A stretch of 7,437 nt of DNA from Halobacteriales archaeon QS_9_67_15 (GCA_003023165.1 PXSD01000040.1:1-7437), one strand, 5' to 3'; shown: positions 1-6,693, counted from the stretch's first letter. Program-made: numbers and translations. The notes: generated by a model from the letters alone, not told the origin.

Positions 1-219
1 CGCATCCAGGAGAGTCTCGACCGCCTCGTCGAGGACCGAACCGCGTTCGTCATCGCCCACCGACTCTCGACCATCCGCGACGCCGACAGTATCATCGTCA
101 TGGACGATGGGCGTGTCGTCGAACGGGGCACTCACGACGAGTTGCTCGCCGAGCGGGGCGACTACGCGGACCTATGGTATGCGCAAGCCGACGAACAGCC
201 CGTCAGCGCGGACGATTAG
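1..219 (+). CDS. ABC transporter ATP-binding protein, C-terminal fragment
   Basis: This is the last 72 codons of a gene that begins before the window and ends at TAG 217-219. The fragment reads through the end of an ABC ATPase domain. The H-loop (switch) histidine lies in IAHRLSTIRDAD at residues 18-29 of the fragment. The usual strand follows (IIVMDDGRVVERGTHDELL) and then a short acidic tail. The wording AHRLSTI with GTHDELL is typical of the exporter-type (MsbA/multidrug, subfamily B) ATPases, in which a membrane domain precedes the ATPase on the same chain. The membrane part, Walker A, the signature motif and Walker B all lie outside the window, so the substrate cannot be inferred. The call as an ABC ATPase end is secure; the exporter subtype is inference from wording only. 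Confidence 0.93.
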   Translation, partial: RIQESLDRLVEDRTAFVIAHRLSTIRDADSIIVMDDGRVVERGTHDELLAERGDYADLWYAQADEQPVSADD

Positions 220-257
220 ACTGGGTTCCGCCGCGACCGCGTCCCAGTGTCACTGGG
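220..257. repeat. Overlapping small inverted repeats after the ABC gene
   Basis: CCCAGTG (243-249) and CACTGGG (251-257) form a perfect 7-bp dyad around one base. ACTGGG at 220-225, immediately after the stop codon, can also pair with CCCAGT at 243-248 across a 17-base loop. The two pairings exclude each other. The spot, just past a stop codon and about 100 bases before the next start, would suit a terminator or a protein-binding dyad. No function is shown by the sequence. Confidence 0.4.
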
Positions 258-320
258 CGTAGCCAGCGAAAGAGTCCTGTCGCTATCGGTCGGTACGTCT
301 CGCGGGCGCAACACGTCGTC

Positions 321-326
321 CTTTTG
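321..326 (+). promoter_or_regulatory. Possible weak TATA-like element for the radical SAM gene
   Basis: CTTTTG lies 26-31 bases before the ATG at 352. In a haloarchaeon this is the right distance for a leaderless transcript starting at or next to the ATG. The match to the TATA consensus is poor and no purine-rich BRE stands out, so the gene might instead be read from the upstream ABC gene. Confidence 0.25.
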
Positions 327-351
327 TCCGTCCAGCGGGTACGTGTGGCCG

Positions 352-2148
352 ATGACTACGGACCCCGCGACACTCTCCGTCACCATCGTCGACGGGTACG
401 TCGACGAGCCGGCGCACTTCGGCGTGCCGCCGTACATCTCGACGTACCCCCGGTACACCGCGGGGGCGCTCGTCGACGCCGGCGTGCCCGAAGCGCAGAT
501 CACCTACCACACCATCGACGCCCTGCGCGAAGACCGACAGCGCTGGGCGGACGTCGCCGACGCGGACCTGATGGTCTACGTCGGCGGGATGAACGTCCCC
601 GGCAAGTACGTCGGCGGCACCCCCGCCGAACCGGACGAGGTCCGAACGCTCACCTGGGATGCCAATGGGACGACACTGCTCGGTGGCCCGGTCCGCTTCG
701 GTGTCGGCGACGAGAACAAGGGTGCCGAGGAGACCGAGCGCGACGACCTCGACTACGACTTCGTCGCGAAGGGGGACATCGAGGCCGCAGCCTACGACCT
801 CGTCGCGAACGGACTGGAGGGGTTCGGCGACCGGATGCGCGACAACGAGGAGATCGCCCGCTGGGCCGAGCAGGGCGCGTTCGTCATCGAGCAACACCCG
901 AACCACCCCGACTCCCTCATCTGCGAACTGGAGACCTCCCGGGGGTGTGCCTACCGCTGTTCGTTCTGCACGGAGCCGCTGTACGGCGACCCGGCCTTCC
1001 GCTCGGCCCGGTCGGTCGTCGACGAGGTCGCGGCGCTCAGCGACTGCGGCGCTCGGGACTTCCGACTCGGCCGACAGGCCGACATCCTCGCGTTCGGCGG
1101 CGACGGCGAAGCGCCGAACCCGGACGCGCTCCGGGACCTCTACGCCGGCATCCGCGATGTCGCGCCCGACATCCGGACGCTCCACCTCGACAACATGAAC
1201 CCGGTGACGATCACGGACTACCCGCAGAAGTCACGAGAGGGGATCCGGATCATCGCCGAACACAACACGCCCGGAGACACGGCCGCGTTCGGGCTCGAAT
1301 CGGCGGACCCGGTCGTGCAGGAGGAAAATAACCTGCTCGTGACTGCCGAGGAGTGTCTCAAAGCGGTCCGCATCGTCAACGAGGAGGCCGGGTGGCGACC
1401 CGGTGGTGACCGCGAGTCCGCACCGAACTTCGGGTCGGACGCGCCGCGACGGCTCCCGAAGCTCCTGCCGGGCATCAACCTCGTCCACGGGCTCAAGGGC
1501 GAGCGCTCGGAGACATTCGAGCACAACAAGCAGTTCCTGCGGGACGTACTGGACGAGGGGCTGATGCTCCGCCGGATCAACATCCGACAGGTGATGGCCT
1601 TCGAGGGGACGGAGATGAGCGAGACCGGCGCGGAGATCGCAAAGGACCACAAACAGCAGTTCCAGCAGTACAAGCGGGAGGTCCGCGAGGAAATCGACAA
1701 CGAAATGCTCCAGCGGGTGGCCCCGCCGGGGACCGTCCTGCCCGACGTCCACCTCGAGTACCATCAGGACGGCAAGACGTTCGGTCGGCAGCTCGGGACC
1801 TACGCGCTCCTCGTCGCCGTGCCCGGCGAGCGCGAACTCGGCCAGACGACGGACGTAGCGGTCACTGACCACGGGTACCGGTCGGTGACCGGCGTCCCGT
1901 ACCCGCTCGACCTCAACGCGGCGTCGATGGACGAACTCCGGGCGATCCCCGGCGTCGGGCGGTCGACCGCGGGCGACATCGTCGTCGACCGACCGTACGA
2001 GGCCGTCGACGCGGCCGGCACCGACGCCGACCTGTCGACGTTCGCGACGGTCGACGGAGCGGAGACACCAACGATTCCGGGACTCGCCAACACCGACGGG
2101 AACGCGGACGGCCGGGACGACGCCGGACCGCGCGAAGCCGACGACTGA
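352..2148 (+). CDS. Radical SAM protein with C-terminal helix-hairpin-helix (COG1031 type)
   Basis: A 598-residue protein. The N-terminal part (about 8-150) looks like an alpha/beta Rossmann-type domain with VDEPAHFGVPPYISTYPRY at 17-35. I see no cobalamin DxHxxG motif in it. The radical SAM core starts at RGCAYRCSFC, with the cluster cysteines C199, C203 and C206 (CX3CX2C) that bind a 4Fe-4S cluster used to cleave S-adenosylmethionine. GLKGERSETFEHNKQF (380-395) lies late in the core. Residues about 458-515 (GKTFGRQLGTYALLVAVPGE and onward) resemble a small TRAM-like beta-barrel. They are followed by a helix-hairpin-helix, LNAASMDELRAIPGVG at 521-536, and an acidic tail. HhH plus a TRAM-like region suggests nucleic-acid contact, perhaps RNA modification, but this is inference and the reaction is unknown. 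I chose ATG 352 because homology-like sequence begins there; an in-frame ATG at 247 would add 35 unlikely residues. TGA ends it at 2146-2148. Confidence 0.9.
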   Translation: MTTDPATLSVTIVDGYVDEPAHFGVPPYISTYPRYTAGALVDAGVPEAQITYHTIDALREDRQRWADVADADLMVYVGGMNVPGKYVGGTPAEPDEVRTLTWDANGTTLLGGPVRFGVGDENKGAEETERDDLDYDFVAKGDIEAAAYDLVANGLEGFGDRMRDNEEIARWAEQGAFVIEQHPNHPDSLICELETSRGCAYRCSFCTEPLYGDPAFRSARSVVDEVAALSDCGARDFRLGRQADILAFGGDGEAPNPDALRDLYAGIRDVAPDIRTLHLDNMNPVTITDYPQKSREGIRIIAEHNTPGDTAAFGLESADPVVQEENNLLVTAEECLKAVRIVNEEAGWRPGGDRESAPNFGSDAPRRLPKLLPGINLVHGLKGERSETFEHNKQFLRDVLDEGLMLRRINIRQVMAFEGTEMSETGAEIAKDHKQQFQQYKREVREEIDNEMLQRVAPPGTVLPDVHLEYHQDGKTFGRQLGTYALLVAVPGERELGQTTDVAVTDHGYRSVTGVPYPLDLNAASMDELRAIPGVGRSTAGDIVVDRPYEAVDAAGTDADLSTFATVDGAETPTIPGLANTDGNADGRDDAGPREADD

Positions 2149-2231
2149 ACCGCGACCGACGACTGACCCCGGGCCGGTGGCCGTCGCGACCTCGAAGCCT
2201 CTCCCCTCGATCCGCGGTCCCGAGGCGCTCG

Positions 2232-2237
2232 CTTTAC
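2232..2237 (+). promoter_or_regulatory. Possible TATA-like element for the AglD-like gene
   Basis: CTTTAC lies about 50 bases before the ATG at 2285, in an otherwise GC-rich 136-base gap. It would place a transcript start near 2262 and leave a leader of about 23 bases. No Shine-Dalgarno sequence stands out before the ATG. The match is weak, and readthrough from the radical SAM gene is an alternative. Confidence 0.25.
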
Positions 2238-2284
2238 GCCCGCGAACGGAAGGTTCTTGCCGGTCCCCGGACGTAGGGCGACCA

Positions 2285-4132
2285 ATGAGAGACCTCGCGG
2301 TCAGCGTCGTTCTCCCGGCCTACAACGAGGAGGCCACGATCGAGGAGACCGTCGCGGTCACGCTGGAGACACTCGCCGCCTTCCTCCCCGCGGGGTCGTT
2401 CGAGGTGATCGTCGCCGAGGACGGCTGCGAGGACCGCACGCCGGAGATCACTTCGCGGCTGGCGAGCGAGGACGACCGCGTTCGTCACGTCCACAGCGAC
2501 GAGCGCCTCGGTCGCGGCGGTGCGCTGGAGTACGCCTTCGAGCGCGCCGACGGGGACACGCTCGTCTACTTCGACACCGACCTCGCGACGGACATGAGAC
2601 ACCTGGAGGAGCTCGTCGAGAGCGTCCGCTCGGGCGAGTACGACGTCGCGACGGGCTCGCGCTGGATGCCCGAGAACAAGGCCGACCGGCCGGCCAGGCG
2701 CGCCGTGTCGAGTCTCGGCTACAACACGCTCGTCCGCCTGTTCCTCCGGTCGGACCTGCAGGACCACCAGTGCGGATTCAAGGCCATCTCGCGGGAGGCC
2801 TTCGAGGCGCTCCGCGGCGAGGTCGAGGACGAACACTGGTTCTGGGACACGGAAGTGCTCGTACTCGCCCAGCGCCGCGGCTATCGCGTCAGAGAGTTCT
2901 CCGTCGACTGGGAGCCCAAGGGCGATACGAAGGTCGACCTCGTCCGGGACGTGTTCGGCATGGGGAGCCAGATCGTCCGGACCTGGTGGCAACTCTCCGT
3001 GAGTCCGCGCCTCTCCCGGCGCGTGAGCATGGCGGCGGGGTCGGTGCTTGTGATGCTCGCGCTCGTCGTCGCCGTCGGGGTCGTGTTCGACCTGGAGGCC
3101 GTCTTCGACGCGATGAGCGGCGCGGACCCCGCTCTGGTCGCGCTCTCGGGCGTCGTGTACCTCCTCTCGTGGCCGCTGCGAGGACTTCGCTACCGGGACA
3201 TCCTCGACAGACTCGGGTACGCCGGCGAGACGTGGTTCATGACCGGTGCGATCTTCATCAGCCAGACCGGGAATCTCGTCTTCCCGGCGCGGCTCGGTGA
3301 CGGGGTCCGGGCCTACATCGTGAAGGCGCGCCGCGACGTGCCGTATCCCAGCGGGTTCGCGTCGCTGGCCATCGAGCGGGTGTTCGACCTGCTTGCGATC
3401 ACGGTGCTGGCAGGCACAGTGCTAGTGGGACTCGTCCTAACCGGTGGGACCGACCAGATCGCACAGGCCATCGCCGCGGAGGTGCCGCCGGTCAGCATCG
3501 GCGGCGAGACGATCGATCCGGGCGCGGCCGCCCGGACGGCGCTCCAGGTCGCGGCGTTCGTCGGCGGGGCCGCAGTCCTTGCCGTCACCGCGATCCTCCT
3601 CAGCGCCCGCCGGGACACCGACTACGTCAATCGTGCCGTCACGGCGGTCAGCAACGACTCCTACGCGGCGTACGTCTCGGGCGTCATCGAGCAGTTCGTC
3701 GGCGACGTACAGACGGTTATCAGCGACCGCGGCGCGTTCGCCCGCGTCGGCGTCGGCAGTCTCGTCATCTGGGTCGTCGACGTGCTGACGGCGCTGGTCG
3801 TGTTCTACGCGTTCGGTATCGACGTCACGGCCGCGCTCGTCGCCACCGTCTTCTTCGCGGTCAGCGTCGGCAACCTCGCGAAGGTGCTCCCGCTGTCGCC
3901 GGGCGGCATCGGTCTCTACGAAGGCGCGTTTACGCTCATCGTCTTCGGCCTCACGTTCGTTACGGCACCGGTCGCCTTCGCCATCTCCATCGTCGACCAC
4001 GTCGTCAAGAACGCCGTCACCATCGTCGGCGGCCTCGTCTCGATGGCGTGGCTCAACGTCTCGCTGACCACCGCCGTCGAGGAGAGTCGCGAGGCCGACG
4101 GCGTCGAGGCCGCCGCGGCGACCGAAGATTGA
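2285..4132 (+). CDS. aglD: GT2 glycosyltransferase fused to a flippase-like membrane domain, AglD-like
   Basis: A 615-residue two-part membrane enzyme. Residues 5-230 are a family-2 glycosyltransferase of the dolichyl-phosphate hexose synthase type: VSVVLPAYNEE at 6-16, AEDG at 44-47, the metal/sugar-nucleotide DTD at 97-99, DHQCGFKAI at 160-168 and WFWDTEVL at 185-192. Residues about 247-590 contain multiple hydrophobic segments of the LPG-synthase/UPF0104 flippase-like family, with RLGDGVRAYIVKAR (336-349), ERVFDLLAI (364-372) and LPLSPGGIGLYEGAF (535-549). In Haloferax volcanii, AglD has this architecture and takes part in adding the last hexose of the S-layer N-glycan through a dolichol-phosphate carrier. 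The active site would face the cytoplasm. The symbol is by resemblance: haloarchaea carry several such fusions, so the sugar and the exact orthology are uncertain. The start at ATG 2285 puts the first GT strand at residue 6; upstream in-frame sequence is not protein-like. It stands alone, convergent with yjjX. Confidence 0.85.
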   Translation: MRDLAVSVVLPAYNEEATIEETVAVTLETLAAFLPAGSFEVIVAEDGCEDRTPEITSRLASEDDRVRHVHSDERLGRGGALEYAFERADGDTLVYFDTDLATDMRHLEELVESVRSGEYDVATGSRWMPENKADRPARRAVSSLGYNTLVRLFLRSDLQDHQCGFKAISREAFEALRGEVEDEHWFWDTEVLVLAQRRGYRVREFSVDWEPKGDTKVDLVRDVFGMGSQIVRTWWQLSVSPRLSRRVSMAAGSVLVMLALVVAVGVVFDLEAVFDAMSGADPALVALSGVVYLLSWPLRGLRYRDILDRLGYAGETWFMTGAIFISQTGNLVFPARLGDGVRAYIVKARRDVPYPSGFASLAIERVFDLLAITVLAGTVLVGLVLTGGTDQIAQAIAAEVPPVSIGGETIDPGAAARTALQVAAFVGGAAVLAVTAILLSARRDTDYVNRAVTAVSNDSYAAYVSGVIEQFVGDVQTVISDRGAFARVGVGSLVIWVVDVLTALVVFYAFGIDVTAALVATVFFAVSVGNLAKVLPLSPGGIGLYEGAFTLIVFGLTFVTAPVAFAISIVDHVVKNAVTIVGGLVSMAWLNVSLTTAVEESREADGVEAAAATED

Positions 4133-4157
4133 TCGGCCGCTCGCGCCCCGTCGCCCC

Positions 4158-4254
4158 AGTTCTCATACTGCCGGCTGTAGGTCTGTCACGAATTCCGCCG
4201 CCCCGGGGCGGCGAATAGCTTCACGAAGGTACAGCCGGCAGTATCAGTAGAACT
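4158..4254. repeat. Large inverted repeat between convergent genes
   Basis: ATACTGCCGGCTGTA (4165-4179) is repeated in perfect inverted form at 4230-4244. AGTTCT (4158-4163) and AGAACT (4249-4254) extend the pairing outward, with one unpaired base on the left and four on the right. A second perfect 18-bp palindrome, CGCCGCCCCGGGGCGGCG, sits inside at about 4196-4213. The right arm includes the stop and last codons of yjjX. Between two convergent genes it could fold in both transcripts and act as a bidirectional terminator. It could equally be a dispersed palindromic or MITE-like repeat. No U-rich tract follows either arm. Confidence 0.75.
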
Positions 4255-4771
4255 CGGTCACGAAGGGTCCGAACGCGCCCGCGACGGCGTGAGCCAGCGC
4301 GGACTCGCGGTCGACGGCGTTGCCGGTGAGCACGCCCGCCGCGCCGGCGCACTCTTTCACTCCCTCCGTGTCGAGCACGTCGTCAAGCACCGGCCCGAGT
4401 TCCTCCCCGTCGCGCACTCGCTTGGCGATGTCGCCGGGCAGGCGGAGACTCGGACCGCCGCCGCGTTCGATCGTCTCGCCGTCGGTGACGGCGGCCCACA
4501 TGACCAGATAGAGCCCGGGGCGGTCGTCGAGGTCGGCGACGCCGCCCTCGATGCCGACGCCGTAGGCGGCGTCGGGGTCGGCTTCGAGCGCCCGAGCGGC
4601 CCGATTCTCCGCCCCCGTCACCGTCTCTCGGCGACCGGTGGGCTGTTCCGAGACGCCGGAGTCGACCGCGACGCCGACGACCGCCCGGTCGGCATCGAAA
4701 ACGCCTCCGACGATCCGCTCCGTCGCCGCGACTTTCACCGGGTTCGTGCTTCCGACCGCCACGCGTGTCAT
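4244..4771 (-). CDS. yjjX: Inosine/xanthosine triphosphatase, YjjX/DUF84 family
   Basis: A 175-residue soluble protein of the non-canonical purine NTP phosphatase family, which hydrolyses ITP and XTP so that deaminated purines are kept out of nucleic acids. Family landmarks are in order: AVGSTNPVKVAA (5-16), SGVSEQPTGRRETVTGAENR (38-57, substrate-binding loop), YGVGIEGGV (70-78), an acidic stretch LGPVLDDVLDTEGVKE (125-140) and AGVLTGNAVDRESAL (145-159). The length fits the family. The start is ATG at 4771-4769, and no convincing Shine-Dalgarno sequence precedes it. The TGA stop and the last two codons form part of the inverted repeat shared with the convergent gap. The gene is single and divergent from tfb. 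The family call is firm. Substrate preference is from family knowledge and not visible here. Confidence 0.92.
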   Translation of the reverse strand: MTRVAVGSTNPVKVAATERIVGGVFDADRAVVGVAVDSGVSEQPTGRRETVTGAENRAARALEADPDAAYGVGIEGGVADLDDRPGLYLVMWAAVTDGETIERGGGPSLRLPGDIAKRVRDGEELGPVLDDVLDTEGVKECAGAAGVLTGNAVDRESALAHAVAGAFGPFVTEFY

Positions 4772-4826
4772 GCCCGATCTCTGCCCGACCAGCCGCTTCG
4801 GCGTTTCGGCTTCGGTCCGACGAGTC

Positions 4827-4838
4827 GTATATAAAAAC
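4827..4838 (-). promoter_or_regulatory. TATA box for yjjX
   Basis: Read on the minus strand this is GTTTTTATATAC, a strong archaeal TATA box about 60 bases upstream of the yjjX ATG. It predicts a start near 4806 and a leader of about 35 bases. It is AT-rich on both strands, so weak activity toward tfb is possible, but tfb has a better placed box of its own. Confidence 0.65.
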
Positions 4839-4923
4839 TAGCCGGGTGCCGTGTGGAATACGTTCGCACACTGCCCGAAATCCCATCTACGGGTGTTTTT
4901 GATGGAACGACCCGACCGGCACC

Positions 4924-4942
4924 GAAAACTTTATAAAATTTT
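4924..4942 (+). promoter_or_regulatory. BRE/TATA promoter of tfb
   Basis: CGAAAACTTTATAAAATTTT (4923-4942) has the purine-rich BRE followed by TTTATAAA expected of a strong archaeal promoter. A transcript start is predicted near 4960, giving a leader of about 63 bases before ATG 5023. The 18 bases 4925-4942 are nearly palindromic (AAAA-C/T-TTTATAAA-A/G-TTTT), so the box could be read in either direction. Confidence 0.7.
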
Positions 4943-4972
4943 CTACGAATGATCGTCTCACTACCGAACCCG

Positions 4973-5004
4973 TCCGGGATTTTTGCGGAGCCGCCCTTCC
5001 CGGA
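4973..5004 (+). promoter_or_regulatory. Hairpin in the predicted tfb leader
   Basis: TCCGGGA (4973-4979) and TCCCGGA (4998-5004) can pair into a 7-bp GC-rich stem. Within its loop GCGG (4985-4988) and CCGC (4991-4994) can also pair. The structure lies between the predicted transcript start and the ATG, leaving 18 bases before the start codon. No Shine-Dalgarno sequence is evident there. It may affect translation or transcript stability; this is inference. Confidence 0.4.
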
Positions 5005-5022
5005 TGACCACGCCCCTTAGCA

Positions 5023-5991
5023 ATGAGCGACTCCCGACTCAGAAACCGACGCACAGACGTACAGGAAGACGAACAAACCGACGAGCGAACCGACCAGGCC
5101 TGCCCGGAGTGTAGCGGTCGCCTCATCGTGGACGACGAACGCGGGGAGACGGTCTGCGAGGACTGCGGCCTCGTCGTCGAGACCGACGAGATCGACCGCG
5201 GCCCCGAGTGGCGCGCCTTCGACTCCCGGGAGAAAGACGAGAAGTCCCGCGTTGGCGCGCCGACGACGAACATGATGCACGACAAGGGCCTCTCGACGAA
5301 CATCGACTGGCGCGACCAGGACGCCTACGGCAACTCCCTCTCGTCGAACCAACGCCAGAAGATGCAGCGGCTCCGGAAGTGGAACGAGCGGTTCCGCACC
5401 CGCGACTCCAAGGAGCGCAACCTGAAACAGGCGCTGGGCGAGATCGACCGCATGGCCTCCGCGCTCGGTCTCCCCGAGAACGTCCGCGAGACCGCCTCGG
5501 TCATCTACCGCCGCGCGCTCGACGAGAACCTCCTGCCGGGTCGCTCTATCGAGGGCGTCTCGACGGCCGCCGTCTACGCCGCCGCGCGACAGGCGGGCGT
5601 CCCGCGGAGCCTCGACGAGATCAACGAGGTCTCCCGCGTCGAGAAGTCCGAAGTCGCGCGCACCTACCGCTACGTCGTCCGCGAGCTCGGCCTCGAAGTC
5701 GCACCGGCCGACCCCGAGAGCTACGTCCCGCGATTCGCGTCCTCGCTCGAACTCTCCGACGAGGCCGAACACCGCGCCCGGAAGCTCCTCCAAAACGCGA
5801 AAGAGGAGGGCGTCCACTCGGGCAAGTCGCCCGTCGGCCTCGCCGCCGCCGCCGTCTACGCCGCCGCGCTGCTGACCAACGAGAAGACGACTCAGGGCGC
5901 CGTGAGCGAGGTCGCCGACATCTCCGAAGTCACCATCCGCAACCGCTACCACGAACTGCTGGAGGCCGAGCAGGGCCTCCCGATGGCCTGA
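5023..5991 (+). CDS. tfb: Transcription initiation factor B (TFB)
   Basis: A 322-residue, full-length archaeal TFIIB homologue. It binds the TBP-TATA complex and BRE, recruits RNA polymerase and sets the transcription start. Domains in order: a charged, low-complexity N-terminus (1-24); a zinc ribbon with C27, C30, C45 and C48; a B-reader/linker region with RVGAPTTNMMHDKGLSTNID (76-95); a first cyclin-like repeat (about 130-222); and a second repeat (about 227-318) ending in the helix-turn-helix QGAVSEVADISEVTIRNRYH (291-310), which contacts BRE. All expected parts are present. Haloarchaea usually encode several TFB paralogues with different promoter preferences, and which one this is cannot be told from the window, so no letter is assigned. 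ATG 5023 gives the normal distance to the ribbon. The gene is transcribed alone, divergent from yjjX and convergent with the hom remnant. Confidence 0.97.
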   Translation: MSDSRLRNRRTDVQEDEQTDERTDQACPECSGRLIVDDERGETVCEDCGLVVETDEIDRGPEWRAFDSREKDEKSRVGAPTTNMMHDKGLSTNIDWRDQDAYGNSLSSNQRQKMQRLRKWNERFRTRDSKERNLKQALGEIDRMASALGLPENVRETASVIYRRALDENLLPGRSIEGVSTAAVYAAARQAGVPRSLDEINEVSRVEKSEVARTYRYVVRELGLEVAPADPESYVPRFASSLELSDEAEHRARKLLQNAKEEGVHSGKSPVGLAAAAVYAAALLTNEKTTQGAVSEVADISEVTIRNRYHELLEAEQGLPMA

Positions 5992-6152
5992 CCTGGTGCC
6001 CGCAGTCTCATAAAAGACCGAGGAGAACTGCTGCATCACCGATTCTCGACGACAACCGCCTCGGTTCGGCTCGCTTCAGTCGCTCAGCCGTCCGACGTCT
6101 GCGAAGACCGAGCTAGCGGTTTCGTGGCGTCCGGCACCGCGGCCGGAGAGTT

Positions 6153-6238
6153 CTATAGTAGAATTTGAAAGACATCGCTCGGACGACCGCATGACCACGT
6201 GCGACCGACCGTGCAAACGCTTTCAAATTCTATCATAG
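6153..6238. mobile_element. 86-bp MITE-like element with 19-bp terminal inverted repeats
   Basis: The left end (6153-6171) reads CTATAGTAGAATTTGAAAG. The reverse complement of the right end (6220-6238) reads CTATGATAGAATTTGAAAG, so 17 of 19 bases match. The 48-base interior (6172-6219) is GC-rich and codes for nothing recognisable; it carries CGACCG three times. Small size, AT-rich terminal repeats and no transposase fit a non-autonomous insertion element. No target-site duplication is visible: the flanks read ...GAGAGTT and CAGTCCC... . The right end is the exact point where homoserine dehydrogenase similarity stops, and no hom sequence resumes on the left side. I cannot assign it to an insertion sequence family. 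Confidence 0.6.
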
Positions 6239-6693
6239 CAGTCCCGTCGAGCACACCGTGAATGCCGGAGATAGTACGCGGTCCGAGGCCCGCGATCGTC
6301 GAGAGGACGGGGATCGCACCGCCGACTGTCGCCTCGAACAGGACCGTCCCGTCGCTCTGTCGCTCCAGGTCGCGGAGGTCCCCGTAGCGCTCGGCGACTG
6401 GCCCCTTGTTCGCCAAGACGACGTGCCTGTCTCGCCGGAGCGCCGTCGCGACGTAGCTGAATCCAGGCTGAGCGTCCCCCAGCGTCGTCGGCATCGCCTC
6501 GAGACTCGGGGTCGTCCGAACCGACGACGCCCTCCGTCCGCTTCGCCCCTATCGCACGTTCACAGCCGATACCGTTCGGATCGACGACGGCGGTTTCGGA
6601 ATCGGCGAAGGCGGTCACCGCGTGCCCGTATTCCGCGGCGAGTTCGACGACCGCAGTGCCGACGGCCCCGGCACCGATCACCCCGAGTCTCAT
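6239..6693 (-). pseudogene. hom: Homoserine dehydrogenase remnant, frameshifted and 3'-truncated
   Basis: This is the remnant of the enzyme that reduces aspartate semialdehyde to homoserine on the way to threonine and methionine. The ATG (6693-6691) overlaps the TGA of the upstream ACT gene. The first frame (6693 to about 6508) gives an intact NAD(P)-binding start, MRLGVIGAGAVGTAVVELA, through to EGVVGSDDP. Similarity then continues in another frame from 6500: EAMPTTLGDAQPGFSYVATA, DRHVVLANKGPVAERYGDL and FEATVGGAIPVLSTIAGLGP, up to GVLDGT at 6240. About a dozen residues expected between the two pieces are missing, so the frame change comes from a deletion that is not a multiple of three. The homoserine-binding and catalytic half is absent, and the sequence runs straight into the 86-bp inverted-repeat element. 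Intact haloarchaeal homologues are about 310-320 residues, so about half is left. Loss of function is near certain for this copy. Confidence 0.88.

Noticed and set aside
283..1185. Long open frame on the minus strand across the radical SAM gene
   Set aside because: It is antisense to a well-recognised protein, has no recognisable domain, and is expected from GC-rich codon use.
174..1331. 385-codon frame on the plus strand overlapping the radical SAM gene
   Set aside because: Its translation is an Arg/Pro/Gly-rich run typical of an out-of-frame reading of haloarchaeal coding DNA.
2257..3300. 347-codon plus-strand frame inside the AglD-like gene
   Set aside because: It is almost entirely Arg, Gly, Pro and Ala, with no domain; the GT2 motifs are in the other frame.
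5017..6039. 340-codon minus-strand frame opposite tfb
   Set aside because: It covers the tfb gene exactly in antisense and has no family resemblance; tfb is certain.
6017..6065. ACCGAGG / CCTCGGT inverted repeat after tfb
   Set aside because: Only 7 bp with a 35-base loop in GC-rich DNA; not convincing as a terminator.
5992..6152. Remaining 3' half of homoserine dehydrogenase on the far side of the element
   Set aside because: I read the minus strand in more than one frame and saw no homoserine dehydrogenase motif, so the rest of the gene appears deleted and not merely interrupted.
6140..6252. Target-site duplication around the 86-bp element
   Set aside because: The bases outside the two ends do not match at any plausible length, so no duplication is claimed; one flank may have been lost.
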